This document shows, one piece after another, positions 30,277 through 39,020 of a stretch of DNA of 64,000 nucleotides; positions within the stretch are counted from its first letter, which is position 1; each line of letters opens with the position of its first letter. The notes under the pieces are model-generated. The model did no database searches. It saw only the letters and a program-made list of their open reading frames with translations, and had not been told where the DNA came from. The stretch is from positions 372,001 to 436,000 of the forward strand of contig NZ_LT629689.1 of NCBI RefSeq assembly GCF_900102035.1, written 5' to 3'. Both the position numbers and the translations under genes were made by a program. Source of the stretch: Pseudomonas extremaustralis. Its GTDB lineage: Bacteria > Pseudomonadota > Gammaproteobacteria > Pseudomonadales > Pseudomonadaceae.

Positions 30277-30933
30277 ATGGGCTACAAACTCCCGAACGGC
30301 GGCACCTTCCAGCACGCCGCAACCTACGCGACCGCACTGGCGTTCACTGCCATCAGCAACGCTGCCGAAGCGGTGGCTACCGTTGTAGGTGGCACCATCG
30401 CTGCCGGCGATATCGTTCTGCTGACATCCGGCTGGAGCAAGCTGGACAGTAAGGTGGTGCGTGTGAAAGCAGCAACCGCGACGGCAATCACCCTTGAAGG
30501 CATCGATACCACCGATACCCAGGTTTTCTCTGTTGGCGGCGGCGGCGGGACCATGCGCAAGGTTCTGACCTGGGTGCAGATCCCGCAGATTTCCGATGTC
30601 GCTTTCTCCGGCGGCGAGCAGAACTACCTTGACGTGGTGTTCCTTGAGGACGACCAAGGCAAGCAGATTCCCACCGACAAGTCGGCCGCGAGCATGGTGC
30701 TGACCCTGGCCGATGACCCAATTCAGGACTTCAACAAGGTGCTGATGAAGGCTGACGCTGGCAAGCAGGTTGAAGCTGCTCGCCTGAACCTCCCCGGCAA
30801 CGACACTCTGCTGTACGGCGCCTACACGTCGTTCTCCAAGCAGCCGGCCGTGTCCCGCAACAACCTGCTGACCCGTACCGTCAGCCTGGCGCTGCAGGCC
30901 GAGCCCACTCGCTACCTGACTGCGGTGGTGTAA
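30277..30933 (+). CDS. Major tail tube protein
   Basis: The 218-residue, strand-rich protein starts MGYKLPNGGTFQHAATYATA and lies just before the G/GT-type chaperone genes, the usual place of the tail tube subunit. Ala/Thr/Val composition and lack of cysteine fit. The start follows GAGGAAATACCCC. Confidence 0.82.
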   Translation: MGYKLPNGGTFQHAATYATALAFTAISNAAEAVATVVGGTIAAGDIVLLTSGWSKLDSKVVRVKAATATAITLEGIDTTDTQVFSVGGGGGTMRKVLTWVQIPQISDVAFSGGEQNYLDVVFLEDDQGKQIPTDKSAASMVLTLADDPIQDFNKVLMKADAGKQVEAARLNLPGNDTLLYGAYTSFSKQPAVSRNNLLTRTVSLALQAEPTRYLTAVV

Positions 30934-30936
30934 CCC

Positions 30937-31317
30937 ATGGCCAAGATCCGTATCGCGCAGAACGCCACGTTCAATGCGCTCGTGCTGATCCCCATCGTTG
31001 GCAGCACGCCAGAGAAGGTCGAGTTCACCTTCAAGTACCGGGATCGTGCGGAGCTTGCCGCCCTGTTTGACGAATGGAACGAAAAGCAGGGAAAGGCGCG
31101 CGCCGCTCTTGGCGATAAGCCAACCTGGTCGGAAATCGTCGCTGTAGATACCGAGCAGCAGGCGCAGCAGATCAAAGATCTCGTGGTTGGCTGGGGCTTC
31201 GACGACGAATACAGCGACGACAACATCGTCGCGTTCGTGAAGTCCTGCCATGGCGCCGCCGAGGCTGTCGTCAAAGCTCACGAAGGCGCTTACAGCCAGG
31301 CCCGCTTGGGAAACTGA
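30937..31317 (+). CDS. Tail assembly chaperone (gpG analogue)
   Basis: The protein resembles phage tail assembly chaperones, with KVEFTFKYRDRAELAALFDE and GWGFDDEYSDDNIV. Its last sense codons, GGA AAC before TGA, contain the slippery heptamer GGGAAAC in the right phase, so a fraction of ribosomes should continue into the next frame and make a G-GT fusion. It lies between tail tube and tape measure genes as expected. Confidence 0.85.
   Translation: MAKIRIAQNATFNALVLIPIVGSTPEKVEFTFKYRDRAELAALFDEWNEKQGKARAALGDKPTWSEIVAVDTEQQAQQIKDLVVGWGFDDEYSDDNIVAFVKSCHGAAEAVVKAHEGAYSQARLGN
31308..31314 (+). other. Likely -1 programmed frameshift site GGGAAAC
   Basis: The heptamer is read as G GGA AAC immediately before the TGA of the gpG analogue. 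After a -1 slip reading continues CTG ATC GAG GCC GCG CGC GCC and then, in frame, the ATG of the DUF1799-like protein. Lambda uses GGGAAAG at the same place. Confidence 0.85.
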
Positions 31318-31334
31318 TCGAGGCCGCGCGCGCC

Positions 31335-31637
31335 ATGTACTCGCCCAGCGCGCCCGATGAGCTCATCAGCGTGTTTGGCTTCGCCCCGGGCGACCTTGAC
31401 GAAGATGTGGAGGTCTGGCCCTGCAACTGGCCTGCCTTCCTCCTGTTCAACAGGATGTCCACGCAGTGGCGGGCGGGCACCGGCGGCGCGATCGGTCTCG
31501 ACTACAGCAGCATCCGCGACGTGGCCGGCTTCCTCGGCATCAAGAAAAAGAAACTCGCTGAAATCTTCCCTGACCTCCAGGTGTTGGAAGGCGAAGCCCT
31601 GCGCGTCATGGCGGAGGAAAGGGAAAACAGCCCGTAA
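31335..31637 (+). CDS. DUF1799-like domain, T part of a G-T tail chaperone
   Basis: This 100-residue frame (SAPDELISVFGFAPGDL...) matches the DUF1799 type found after gpG-like genes. There is no good ribosome-binding site before the ATG, and it is open upstream in frame to the slippery site, so it is probably made mainly as the C-terminal half of a frameshift fusion. The T domain would bind the tape measure protein. Confidence 0.8.
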   Translation: MYSPSAPDELISVFGFAPGDLDEDVEVWPCNWPAFLLFNRMSTQWRAGTGGAIGLDYSSIRDVAGFLGIKKKKLAEIFPDLQVLEGEALRVMAEERENSP

Positions 31638-31664
31638 TCACGGGCACTTATTCAAGGTGAGTCG

Positions 31665-34600
31665 ATGAACATTGCAGAACTCGGCGTCAAGATCGACTCG
31701 GCCGATGCGATCCAGGCCAAAACAAGCCTGGATGAGATGGCCAAGGCCGGCGGCCGGGCCGAGCAGTCCGCCGTCTCGCTGATGAACGAAATGGAGGCGC
31801 TGGAAAAGTCGCTGTCCACCAGCGCCAAAACTACCCAGGACCTGGCCAAGCAGCGTGATGCTCTCGCCAAGCTGACCAAGACCGGCGCCTATGGCGAGGC
31901 CGAAGCGGCGAAGATCTCCGCGCAACTCGACAAGCAGCAAGTGGCCCTGGCCAAGTCTGCTCTGGATGAGCAAAAAGCTCTCAACAGCTTACTGGGGGCA
32001 ATTGACCCGGCCCGCGCCGCGTTGGCGAAACTCGACACTCAAGTCGAGCAACTCGGCAAGCACTTGGACGCGGGGCGCCTGAGTCAGGACGACTACAACA
32101 AAGCCCTGGGCAATATCGACAAGGATTACGCCAAGCTCGAAAAGACCACCACCGGATTCGACAAGCTGCGCCTCGGCACCCGCCAGGCGCAGGAAAACGT
32201 TATGCAGCTCGGTAACGCCCTGTCGACCGGCGATTGGGGGAGCGGTGCCCGGGCAATCACGCAGATCGGCGTAGGGGCCGGCGCCTCCATGAGCGGTCTG
32301 CTGGCACTAGCTGCTCCGATTGGCCTTGTCGCCGCCGCCATAGGTGGGCTGGCCTACGCCTACTACAGCGGCAGCAGAGAGACGGAAGTCTTCAACAAAG
32401 CGCTGATCCTAACCGGCAACTATGCAGGTGCAAGCGCTGGACAGTTGGGCGATATGTCCCGCCAGGTCGCAGCGACCGTGGGCACCACGGGGCAGGCTGC
32501 GGACGTGCTGGCTACCCTGGCAGGTAGCGGTAAGCTCGCCAGCGGCAGTTTCGTAGAGATCGCCGAGGCGGCTCTATCCATGGAGAAGGCCACCGGCAAG
32601 TCCATCGAGGCAACCGTTGCCGAGTTCGTCAAGATCGCTGACGACCCAGTGGCCGCCGCCAAGTCGCTCAACGAGCAGTACCACTTCCTCACTGCCTCGG
32701 TTTATTCGCAGATCGTCGCACTCAAGGACCAAGGCGACGAAATCGGCGCCACCAAGCTGCTGACCGACACCTATGCCGACACTGTACAGACCAGATCCCG
32801 CCAGGTGATAGAGAACCTGAACCTGTGGGAGCGGGCATGGCTTGGCATCAAGAGTGCCGCGAGCGGCGCCCTAGATGGAATCAGCGATGTAGGCCGGCAG
32901 AAGAGCTACAACGACCAGATTAAGGACCTGCAGTCCAAGCTCACCGGCTCGGATGCGTTCGACGTTGGCGGCACGAGGATGAACGCCCAGGAGGTGAGCC
33001 CGAAGGTTCGGGCTCAGATTCAGGCGCAGATCACCTTTCTTACGCTGCAGCGTGATGCCGATGATGCCCGGATCAAGTATTTCGATGACCAGGGAAAGGC
33101 CCAGCAAGCGGCCATCGTCGCCAGCGACAAGATCGACGTGCTCACCAAGTCCTCGTGGACGAATGAGCAGAAGCGCGCCGAAGCACTCAAGGATTACAAG
33201 AAACAGCTCGACGATATCCGCAAGGTTTCGCCGAACGATCCGCGCCTGGCACAGGCCACGATCGACAAGAACGTCTCCAACATCAACGACAAATTCAAAG
33301 ACCCCAAGGCCTCGGGTTCTCAGGTCGACCTGACCGGCTTCAACGACGCCAAGAACAACCTGGCAGCCATCGCCGCTGACTATAAAAACTACCAGAAGGA
33401 ACTGGACGCGGCGCAGAAGGCTGGCCTGCTGTCCGAGGCTGACTACCTGCTGCGCCGCCAGGCCCTGATCGGCAACGAGCGCGATCAGGTTACGGCAGCC
33501 TACGAGGCGGAAATCACCGCGCTGGAAGCCGCCAAGGGCAAGAAGACCACGTCGGCCGCGCAAAGCATTCAGCTTGACCAGAAGATCGCTGACGCACGCG
33601 CAGGGATGGTCAAGGCGCAGAAGGATGCCGATAGCCAGCTTGAAGTGCTGGCCACCAATGACGCCGGGCGCCTTGCCAAGCAGGAGCGTGCAATCAGCAC
33701 CTACATCCAGGCGCTGGGGCAGCAGCAGCGAGCCTTGGAGCTGGCTGGCCAGCGGGCAGTCCTCGGCGTGGGCCAGGGTGATCGCCAAAACGCGCTCAGC
33801 GGTGAGCTGAACAGCCAGCAAGACCGGTTTGCTCAGCAGTCCCTGGAGTTGGCCAACCAGAAGTCCGACCCGTCGCGGAACATGTCGGAGGAAGAGTTCA
33901 AGCGTAAATCCCAGGCGCTCGCCGATGCGAACAAGGCGGCCACCGACCAGATCCGCCAGAACTATGCGGATGTGGAGGCAGCGCAGGGTGATTGGACAAA
34001 AGGAGCAACGTCGGCTTGGGCCAACTACTTGGATTCGGCGAGCAACATTGCCGGACAGACAAAGACCTTGTTCGGCAATGCCTTCAGTTCGATGGAGGAC
34101 GCCGTCGTCAACTTCGCCATGACAGGGAAGCTGTCTTTTGCTGACTTCACCAAGTCGATTCTGGCGGATATGGCGCGGATTGCCACTCGGCAGGCCAGTT
34201 CTGCGTTGCTGAGTAGCCTCGTCGGTGCTGCCACCAGTTACTTCACTGGCGGAGGCGGCAGTAACGGGCTGGCGGCTGGATCTGCTGGCGCTGCATCTTC
34301 CAACCTTGGCGCTTCAGCGGGGGGCTACTCGGGCAGCTACTTCCCGCAAGCCATGGGCGGCGCCTGGTCGGGCGGCGTGCAGATGTTCGCCGACGGCGGT
34401 GCCTTCACCAACTCCATCGTCAGCAAGCCAACCTCGTTTGGCATGGCGAACGGCAACATGGGTATCGCTGGTGAGGCCGGTCCGGAGGCGATCATGCCGC
34501 TGACCCGAACGTCCAGCGGCAAGCTCGGCGTTATGGCCATGGGCGGCGGTGGGGCTGGCGCAACGCAGATCAGTGTCGAGGTGCATATCGACGGAGACGG

Positions 34601-34745
34601 CAACGCATCGTCCTCCGCCGACGCGCCTGGTTATGACCTGTTCGGCAAGGAGCTGGCGACGTTCGTTGAGCAGAAGTATCAGGAACTGCGCAGCAGGGAC
34701 ATGCGCCAGGGCGGCGTCATCAACAACGCAATCAAGGGGCGATGA
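31665..34745 (+). CDS. Tail tape measure protein
   Basis: At 1026 residues this is the longest tail gene besides J. The N-terminal half is coiled coil, a hydrophobic span lies at about residues 210-235 (LLALAAPIGLVAAAIGGLAY), and the C-terminal part has the Gly/Ser-rich stretch and GNMGIAGEAGPEAIMPL, the lambda-family end. It sets tail length and may form a channel in the host membrane. Length predicts a tail somewhat longer than lambda's. Confidence 0.93.
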   Translation: MNIAELGVKIDSADAIQAKTSLDEMAKAGGRAEQSAVSLMNEMEALEKSLSTSAKTTQDLAKQRDALAKLTKTGAYGEAEAAKISAQLDKQQVALAKSALDEQKALNSLLGAIDPARAALAKLDTQVEQLGKHLDAGRLSQDDYNKALGNIDKDYAKLEKTTTGFDKLRLGTRQAQENVMQLGNALSTGDWGSGARAITQIGVGAGASMSGLLALAAPIGLVAAAIGGLAYAYYSGSRETEVFNKALILTGNYAGASAGQLGDMSRQVAATVGTTGQAADVLATLAGSGKLASGSFVEIAEAALSMEKATGKSIEATVAEFVKIADDPVAAAKSLNEQYHFLTASVYSQIVALKDQGDEIGATKLLTDTYADTVQTRSRQVIENLNLWERAWLGIKSAASGALDGISDVGRQKSYNDQIKDLQSKLTGSDAFDVGGTRMNAQEVSPKVRAQIQAQITFLTLQRDADDARIKYFDDQGKAQQAAIVASDKIDVLTKSSWTNEQKRAEALKDYKKQLDDIRKVSPNDPRLAQATIDKNVSNINDKFKDPKASGSQVDLTGFNDAKNNLAAIAADYKNYQKELDAAQKAGLLSEADYLLRRQALIGNERDQVTAAYEAEITALEAAKGKKTTSAAQSIQLDQKIADARAGMVKAQKDADSQLEVLATNDAGRLAKQERAISTYIQALGQQQRALELAGQRAVLGVGQGDRQNALSGELNSQQDRFAQQSLELANQKSDPSRNMSEEEFKRKSQALADANKAATDQIRQNYADVEAAQGDWTKGATSAWANYLDSASNIAGQTKTLFGNAFSSMEDAVVNFAMTGKLSFADFTKSILADMARIATRQASSALLSSLVGAATSYFTGGGGSNGLAAGSAGAASSNLGASAGGYSGSYFPQAMGGAWSGGVQMFADGGAFTNSIVSKPTSFGMANGNMGIAGEAGPEAIMPLTRTSSGKLGVMAMGGGGAGATQISVEVHIDGDGNASSSADAPGYDLFGKELATFVEQKYQELRSRDMRQGGVINNAIKGR

Positions 34746-35083
34746 TGGCTATCGAACGATTCACCTGGGCAACGGAAAAGGGCGCGGAGGGTGATGTGAC
34801 CCAGCGCGTCCGGACCAAGCAGTTCGGCGATGGGTACGAGCAGTCGGTCGAAGACGGCCTCAATAACCAGTCTCAATCCTGGCCGCTCACATTCACCGGC
34901 GCCAAGGCTCGTGTTCTGGAAATCAAGGCGTTCCTAGATCGGCACAAGGGCGCCAAGGGATTTCTATGGGAGCCGCCCCTGGGCGAGCTTGGCCTCTACA
35001 AGTGCAACGGCTACAAGCCGGTTCACCGCGGTGGCCAGGTCTACGCCATCACCGCCACCTTCAAGCAAACCTTTCATCCCTGA
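34745..35083 (+). CDS. Minor tail protein M-like
   Basis: The 112-residue protein (AIERFTWATEKGAEGDVTQR...) ends with YAITATFKQTFHP and matches the lambda gpM family. I use the second of two adjacent ATGs, which has AGGGG five bases upstream. It is part of the initiator of tail assembly with L, K, I and J. Confidence 0.85.
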   Translation: MAIERFTWATEKGAEGDVTQRVRTKQFGDGYEQSVEDGLNNQSQSWPLTFTGAKARVLEIKAFLDRHKGAKGFLWEPPLGELGLYKCNGYKPVHRGGQVYAITATFKQTFHP

Positions 35084-35092
35084 GGCCCATCC

Positions 35093-35845
35093 ATGGCATT
35101 GATCACGGACATCCAGAAACTGGAGCCCGGCGGCGAGATTCGCCTGTTTGAAATTGACGGGACGGAATACGGCGCCGATTACCTGCGCTTCCACGGGCAC
35201 GCAATCCCTCACACGCCAGAGGAATTGCTGGCCTATGAGGGCTCGGAAGAGGAACTACCCGCCAAGTCGATTATCTGGCAGGGCCAGGAGTACGCGGCCT
35301 GGCCGGTGCAGATTGAGGGTATCTCCTCGAGCAGCGACGGCACCGCCTCTCGGCCGACGTTCGCCGCGGGCAATGTGAATGGACGGGTTACAGCTTTGTG
35401 CCTGGCCTTCGAGGACATGCTCAAGTTCAAGCTGACGGTCCGCGAGACCCTGGCCCAGTACTTGGACGCAACCAACTTTCCTGACGGCAACCCAACCGCC
35501 GACCCGACCCAGGAGGCGCTGGAGATCTGGTACATCGACCAGAAAACAAGCGAGGACGGCGAGGCGGTCGTCTGGGAGCTGTCCTCCCCGGGCGAGATCG
35601 ACAACCACGGGCTTCCAGGGCGCCAAATGACGACGTTCTGCCATTGGGCCATGACCAACGGCTACCGGGGGCCAGACTGCGGCTACACCGGCGCGGCCAT
35701 GTTCGACGACGAGGACAACCCCACGGATGACCCGGCAATGGACCAGTGCAAGGGCTGCCTGTCTTCCTGCAAGCTGCGCTTCGGCGAGAACAACGAACTG
35801 TCCTTCGGTGGATTCCCCGCCGTTTCTCTGATTGCCCGGAGCTGA
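35093..35845 (+). CDS. Minor tail protein L-like, Fe-S candidate
   Basis: The sequence matches lambda gpL, including the GPDCGYTGAAMF region and the C-terminal DQCKGCLSSCKLRFG. Together with FCHW these cysteines (C...C...CxxC...C) correspond to the iron-sulfur site described for the family. It lies between M- and K-like genes. Length of 250 residues is usual. Confidence 0.9.
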   Translation: MALITDIQKLEPGGEIRLFEIDGTEYGADYLRFHGHAIPHTPEELLAYEGSEEELPAKSIIWQGQEYAAWPVQIEGISSSSDGTASRPTFAAGNVNGRVTALCLAFEDMLKFKLTVRETLAQYLDATNFPDGNPTADPTQEALEIWYIDQKTSEDGEAVVWELSSPGEIDNHGLPGRQMTTFCHWAMTNGYRGPDCGYTGAAMFDDEDNPTDDPAMDQCKGCLSSCKLRFGENNELSFGGFPAVSLIARS

Positions 35846-35847
35846 CC

Positions 35848-36603
35848 ATGCGCAAGCACATTATCGCGGCGATCCAGGCGCACGCGGCGGCCCAGTATCC
35901 GAAAGAGTGTTGCGGCCTGCTGCTGGCCATCGGGCGCAAGCAGAAGTATTTCCCGTGCCGGAACATCGCCACGGAGCCGAACGAAGAGTTTCGGCTTGAT
36001 CCTGAGGACTACGCTGCGGCGGAAGACCTAGGCGAGGTGATCGGCATTGTTCACTCACACCCGGATGCTACCAGTCGGCCGTCGCCGCATGATCTGGCCA
36101 TGTGCGAGGCTACGGCCTTGCCCTGGCACATCCTGAGCTGGCCCGAGGGCGATCTGCGGACGATCACACCAACCGGCGGCACACCTCTGCTTAAGCGCCC
36201 ATTCGTACACGGCGCCTGGGACTGCTGGCAGGTTTGCGCAGATTGGTACCAGCGCGAGTGGGGCCTAGAATTCGAACCCTTCCAGCGCACCGATGGCTGG
36301 TGGGAGAGCGCAGAGAACGCCAGCCTGTACGAGCAGCACTACGAGGCGGCCGGCTTTGTACGCGTAGACCGACCGCAGCGCGGTGACATGATCGTTATGC
36401 AGGTCGGCCGGACAGCTCACCCGAACCACGCCGGCATTTACCTTGGCACCGATCCGTCGCTGCCTGGTGAGGACTCAGGCGTTTTCGGCCCTGGTCCCTT
36501 CCTGCTGCACCATCTGTACGGCAGGCCGTCGGAGATCATCGTTTTTGGTGGCCCGTGGGCAGATAGAACACGCCTGATCCTCAGGCACAAAGACGCCAGA
36601 TAA
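35848..36603 (+). CDS. Tail assembly protein K-like (JAMM + NlpC/P60)
   Basis: The N-terminal JAMM domain has VHSHPDATSRPSPHD (His69, His71, Ser79, Asp82), and the C-terminal NlpC/P60 domain has Cys126 in WDCWQVC with a His in HPNHAGIYLG. Lambda gpK has this order and is needed for tail tip assembly and may cut peptidoglycan. The ATG lies directly after the L-like stop with GGAG upstream. Confidence 0.92.
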   Translation: MRKHIIAAIQAHAAAQYPKECCGLLLAIGRKQKYFPCRNIATEPNEEFRLDPEDYAAAEDLGEVIGIVHSHPDATSRPSPHDLAMCEATALPWHILSWPEGDLRTITPTGGTPLLKRPFVHGAWDCWQVCADWYQREWGLEFEPFQRTDGWWESAENASLYEQHYEAAGFVRVDRPQRGDMIVMQVGRTAHPNHAGIYLGTDPSLPGEDSGVFGPGPFLLHHLYGRPSEIIVFGGPWADRTRLILRHKDAR

Positions 36604-36637
36604 CCAATATGACGCGGCATGGCCGCAGGAGAGAGAT

Positions 36638-36844
36638 ATGAATCAGCCTTTTGCAGTAACAGACGATGGCAAGGTGACTATGAATGGCGCCAAGATTCAG
36701 GATGGCCAGTACCTGGTTTCGGCTGACAGGTTCGTGATTAAGCTAGGCGCGGGCACGACCGAAGCCGAGAAAGCCGAGCTGGTAGAGCGCCGGCTATCGC
36801 GTCTTGAGAACGAATTAGGACTCAGCTCTTTGGGTGGTCGCTAA
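36638..36844 (+). CDS. J-tip-like mini-protein (68 aa)
   Basis: Short motifs match the C-terminal part of the J-like protein encoded later: FAVTDDGKVTMNGAKIQDG compares with FTVDNGQVFMRSAFIQDG, and LVSADRFVI with LVSADRFAI, but the order is swapped. The end is a charged helix. It lies at the K side of the moron cluster and overlaps the next reverse-strand gene tail to tail. It may be a tail-tip accessory or a relict. Confidence 0.6.
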   Translation: MNQPFAVTDDGKVTMNGAKIQDGQYLVSADRFVIKLGAGTTEAEKAELVERRLSRLENELGLSSLGGR

Positions 36845-37067
36845 AAAACTCAGATATTGCTTTGGGGTTTGGTCTGACCGGGCCATTTTTCGGCATTGCT
36901 TCCGCAATACGCAATGCAAATAACCTTGCCGCCTCAATCCCTTCTTTGCCCTGGGCAGCGAACAGCTGGTGGACAAGTCCGGAAATTACGCAATTTAGGT
37001 TCTGCAGGTCTGAGCCGTGAGCGTTGACGGCGTCGATTAACTTCTGATTCAGTTCGCTCTGATCCAT
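36822..37067 (-). CDS. Hypothetical moron protein (81 aa)
   Basis: It has a strong ribosome-binding site (AAGGAGGCACA before ATG) and reads against the tail genes, as expected for a gene expressed from the prophage. Sequence is helical: ELNQKLIDAVNAHGSDLQNL, then a C-terminus DHPKS. Its end overlaps the previous gene. No family recognised. Confidence 0.7.
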   Translation of the reverse strand: MDQSELNQKLIDAVNAHGSDLQNLNCVISGLVHQLFAAQGKEGIEAARLFALRIAEAMPKNGPVRPNPKAISEFFSDHPKS

Positions 37068-37146
37068 TGTGCCTCCTTGGTTATCCGCGCCGATATTGGC
37101 GCTATCCCAGTCCTTGGGTTTGCAGGCGTAGGACTGGGGAAATCCT

Positions 37147-37407
37147 TTACGCTTTTGTTTGGGTTTTGACGATTAGCCGCCATTTCACGTCAGGACCGAA
37201 TACGGTCGGGTGCTGGTGGTGGTTTTGGGGTGGGAACTTGTCACCTTTGTTTGAGGTGATTTCATCGCCACAGCCTTCGCACCGGTAGATGCCCGAGGCT
37301 GGAACTATGCTCCCGATCTGGTGTAGGTCGTTCCAGTCGCCGCCGCCGAGAATAGTTTGCGTCTCATGGAAAACGTACTTTGCCGTTTCTTTCGTTACGA
37401 TCGCCAT
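37147..37407 (-). CDS. Hypothetical zinc-ribbon-like moron protein (86 aa)
   Basis: The middle has YRCEGCGDEITSNKGD and QNHHQH, a CxxC plus His-rich arrangement like a zinc ribbon. The start follows AGGACGGAAA. It reads against the tail module and is followed by hairpins near 37090-37140. Function unknown; expression in the lysogen is likely. Confidence 0.7.
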   Translation of the reverse strand: MAIVTKETAKYVFHETQTILGGGDWNDLHQIGSIVPASGIYRCEGCGDEITSNKGDKFPPQNHHQHPTVFGPDVKWRLIVKTQTKA

Positions 37408-37543
37408 TTTCCGTCCTGCCCTGGTTAGAAATGAGGCATAAAGCTACTACGTCAAACCCTGGCCCAGTTACTGTCATTCCATCCACACTGGATGCCCGGA
37501 CAGGTCCGCGTTACAGTCGCCACTTTCAGGACGAGGATCGATC

Positions 37544-37888
37544 ATGCGGATTTTGATAGCGGCGGTAGCGGTGGCGATGCTGGCGGGGTGTGTCTCGCCT
37601 GGCGAACTTGAGTCGAAAGCGCCGAGCATTTCAGCAAGTACCGGAAAAGACCCGAAGCGGTATGCGTTGTGCGTTTTTCCGCGCTGGCAGGATGCACGTA
37701 GCGACGTGACGATGTCCGAGACAGAGTATGGCTATCGCCTGATCGCGGCCAGCAGCAATATGACCGACGAATTGCTGAGTATCCGAAAGACCGCCAAGGG
37801 CAGCGAGGTCAAGCTTTATCAGCGCCTGGCCTGGGGGCCGGGATGGGGCAGGGGCGACATGGAAAAGGCGGTTAAAAGCTGCCTGTAA
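37544..37888 (+). CDS. Small lipoprotein, possible superinfection exclusion
   Basis: The N-terminus RILIAAVAVAMLAGC is a signal peptide with a lipobox (LAGC) and Cys at residue 16. The mature part has two more cysteines. A terminator follows directly. Lipoprotein morons in lambdoid tail regions (for example Cor) block receptors for other phages; this role is inference. Confidence 0.75.
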   Translation: MRILIAAVAVAMLAGCVSPGELESKAPSISASTGKDPKRYALCVFPRWQDARSDVTMSETEYGYRLIAASSNMTDELLSIRKTAKGSEVKLYQRLAWGPGWGRGDMEKAVKSCL

Positions 37889-37903
37889 GAGAACCAAAGA
37901 CAA

Positions 37904-37925
37904 GCCGCCTCCGGGCGGTTTTTTA
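37904..37925 (+). terminator. Terminator before the I-like gene
   Basis: CCGCC and GGCGG arms followed by six T residues, then ATTATCTGGAGAAAA leading to the next start. It belongs to a set of similar cassettes at 38983, 43608 and 45229. Confidence 0.85.
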
Positions 37926-37942
37926 TTATCTGGAGAAAACCC

Positions 37943-38524
37943 GTGTCAGCACTCGCGATCAACTATCAGCCCATGACTACCATACTGCTCTACGGCAAGC
38001 TCCGGCAGTTCGGAAGGTCGTTCCGACTATCCGTGCGATCACCAGCAGAGGCAATAAAGGCCCTGTGTGTACAGATTCCAGGATTGGAAAGGTTTATCTC
38101 AAACGCTAAGTCGCGCGGCATCGAGTTTGCCGTTTTTCGCGGATTGAAAAACATTGGCGCTAAAGAGCTGGATTACGCAGGGACGGAAGTAATTCGTATC
38201 GCCCCAATTATTACTGGCAGCAAGAGAGCTGGCCTTCTTCAAACGATTGTCGGCGTGATCTTGATTGCCGTTTCTTTCATCCCAGGTTTTCAAGCTCTTG
38301 CTGCTCCGGGCATTGCACTCGCTGCCGGCGGCGTGATCCAAATGCTCAGCCCTCAAGCCAGCGGCCTCAAAACCAGCGCCGCGCCAGAGAACACCCCCGG
38401 CTATGCCTTCGGCAGCGCCAAGAACACGACTGCATCGGGCAACCCGGTACCGCTCTGCTACGGCAAGCGGCGGGTTGGCGGCGCGATCATCAGTGCTGCC
38501 ATTTATGCGGAGGATCAGATGTGA
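37943..38524 (+). CDS. Tail assembly protein I-like
   Basis: The N-terminal half is a compact domain (TTILLYGKLRQFGRSFRLSV) similar to lambda gpI and the C-terminal half has a hydrophobic segment (LLQTIVGVILIAVSFIPGFQ) with GYAFGSAKNTTASGNPVPL at the end. The start is GTG with GGAG seven bases upstream. In lambda, gpI works with K and J at the tail tip. The position between morons and J fits. Confidence 0.88.
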   Translation: MSALAINYQPMTTILLYGKLRQFGRSFRLSVRSPAEAIKALCVQIPGLERFISNAKSRGIEFAVFRGLKNIGAKELDYAGTEVIRIAPIITGSKRAGLLQTIVGVILIAVSFIPGFQALAAPGIALAAGGVIQMLSPQASGLKTSAAPENTPGYAFGSAKNTTASGNPVPLCYGKRRVGGAIISAAIYAEDQM

Positions 38525-38587
38525 GCATATTGGCAAGAACAATCTGCGAGTACCGCGCCTGGAAGACGCCTTACTCGCCAGGGGAAA

Positions 38588-38869
38588 TCAGCTTTGGATT
38601 GGCGGCAATGAGCGAATCATCTTGCGGATCTGCGCGAAGTTACGCTCAAGTTCAGCAATCGCAAGCGGCTGTATCCGCAAAACGGCATCGGCGTCGCTCT
38701 CGCTAGAACCCTTTGGCATCTCCCACTTGTACTTCAGCATATTCGTCAGATGCTCTTGGCATTTAGAAAGCTCGGCTGGCTGTCGCGAGTAAAGCTGGGT
38801 GTACAGGTCCTGAAGCATTATTGATTGAGCGTGAAGCAGCCCCTCAATCCGATCCGTCGAATCGCTCAT
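38588..38869 (-). CDS. Hypothetical moron protein (93 aa)
   Basis: A helical soluble protein with an excellent ribosome-binding site (AAAGGAGGTCGCA). It reads against tail genes I and J and so is probably expressed in the lysogen. Sequence starts SDSTDRIEGLLHAQSIMLQD; no domain recognised. Confidence 0.7.
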   Translation of the reverse strand: MSDSTDRIEGLLHAQSIMLQDLYTQLYSRQPAELSKCQEHLTNMLKYKWEMPKGSSESDADAVLRIQPLAIAELERNFAQIRKMIRSLPPIQS

Positions 38870-38982
38870 TGCGACCTCCTTTCGCGTATGTGTTTCGTGA
38901 ACCTACCTTGCTCTCTCGCCAGTATCTAGTGGTGATTGATACATGCTGGATACGAATACAGTATTCCGGCCAGAACAACATG

Positions 38983-39004
38983 CCGCCCATGAGGCGGTTT
39001 TTTA
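38983..39004 (+). terminator. Terminator before the J-like gene
   Basis: CCGCC CATGA GGCGG followed by TTTTTTATT and then GCCTGGAGGAAAGC just before the J start. Confidence 0.85.
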
Positions 39005-39020
39005 TTGCCTGGAGGAAAGC

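Noticed and set aside
30142..31281. A 379-codon reverse-strand open frame across the tail tube and chaperone genes
   Set aside because: It runs against tail genes with a conserved frameshift arrangement and has no start signal.
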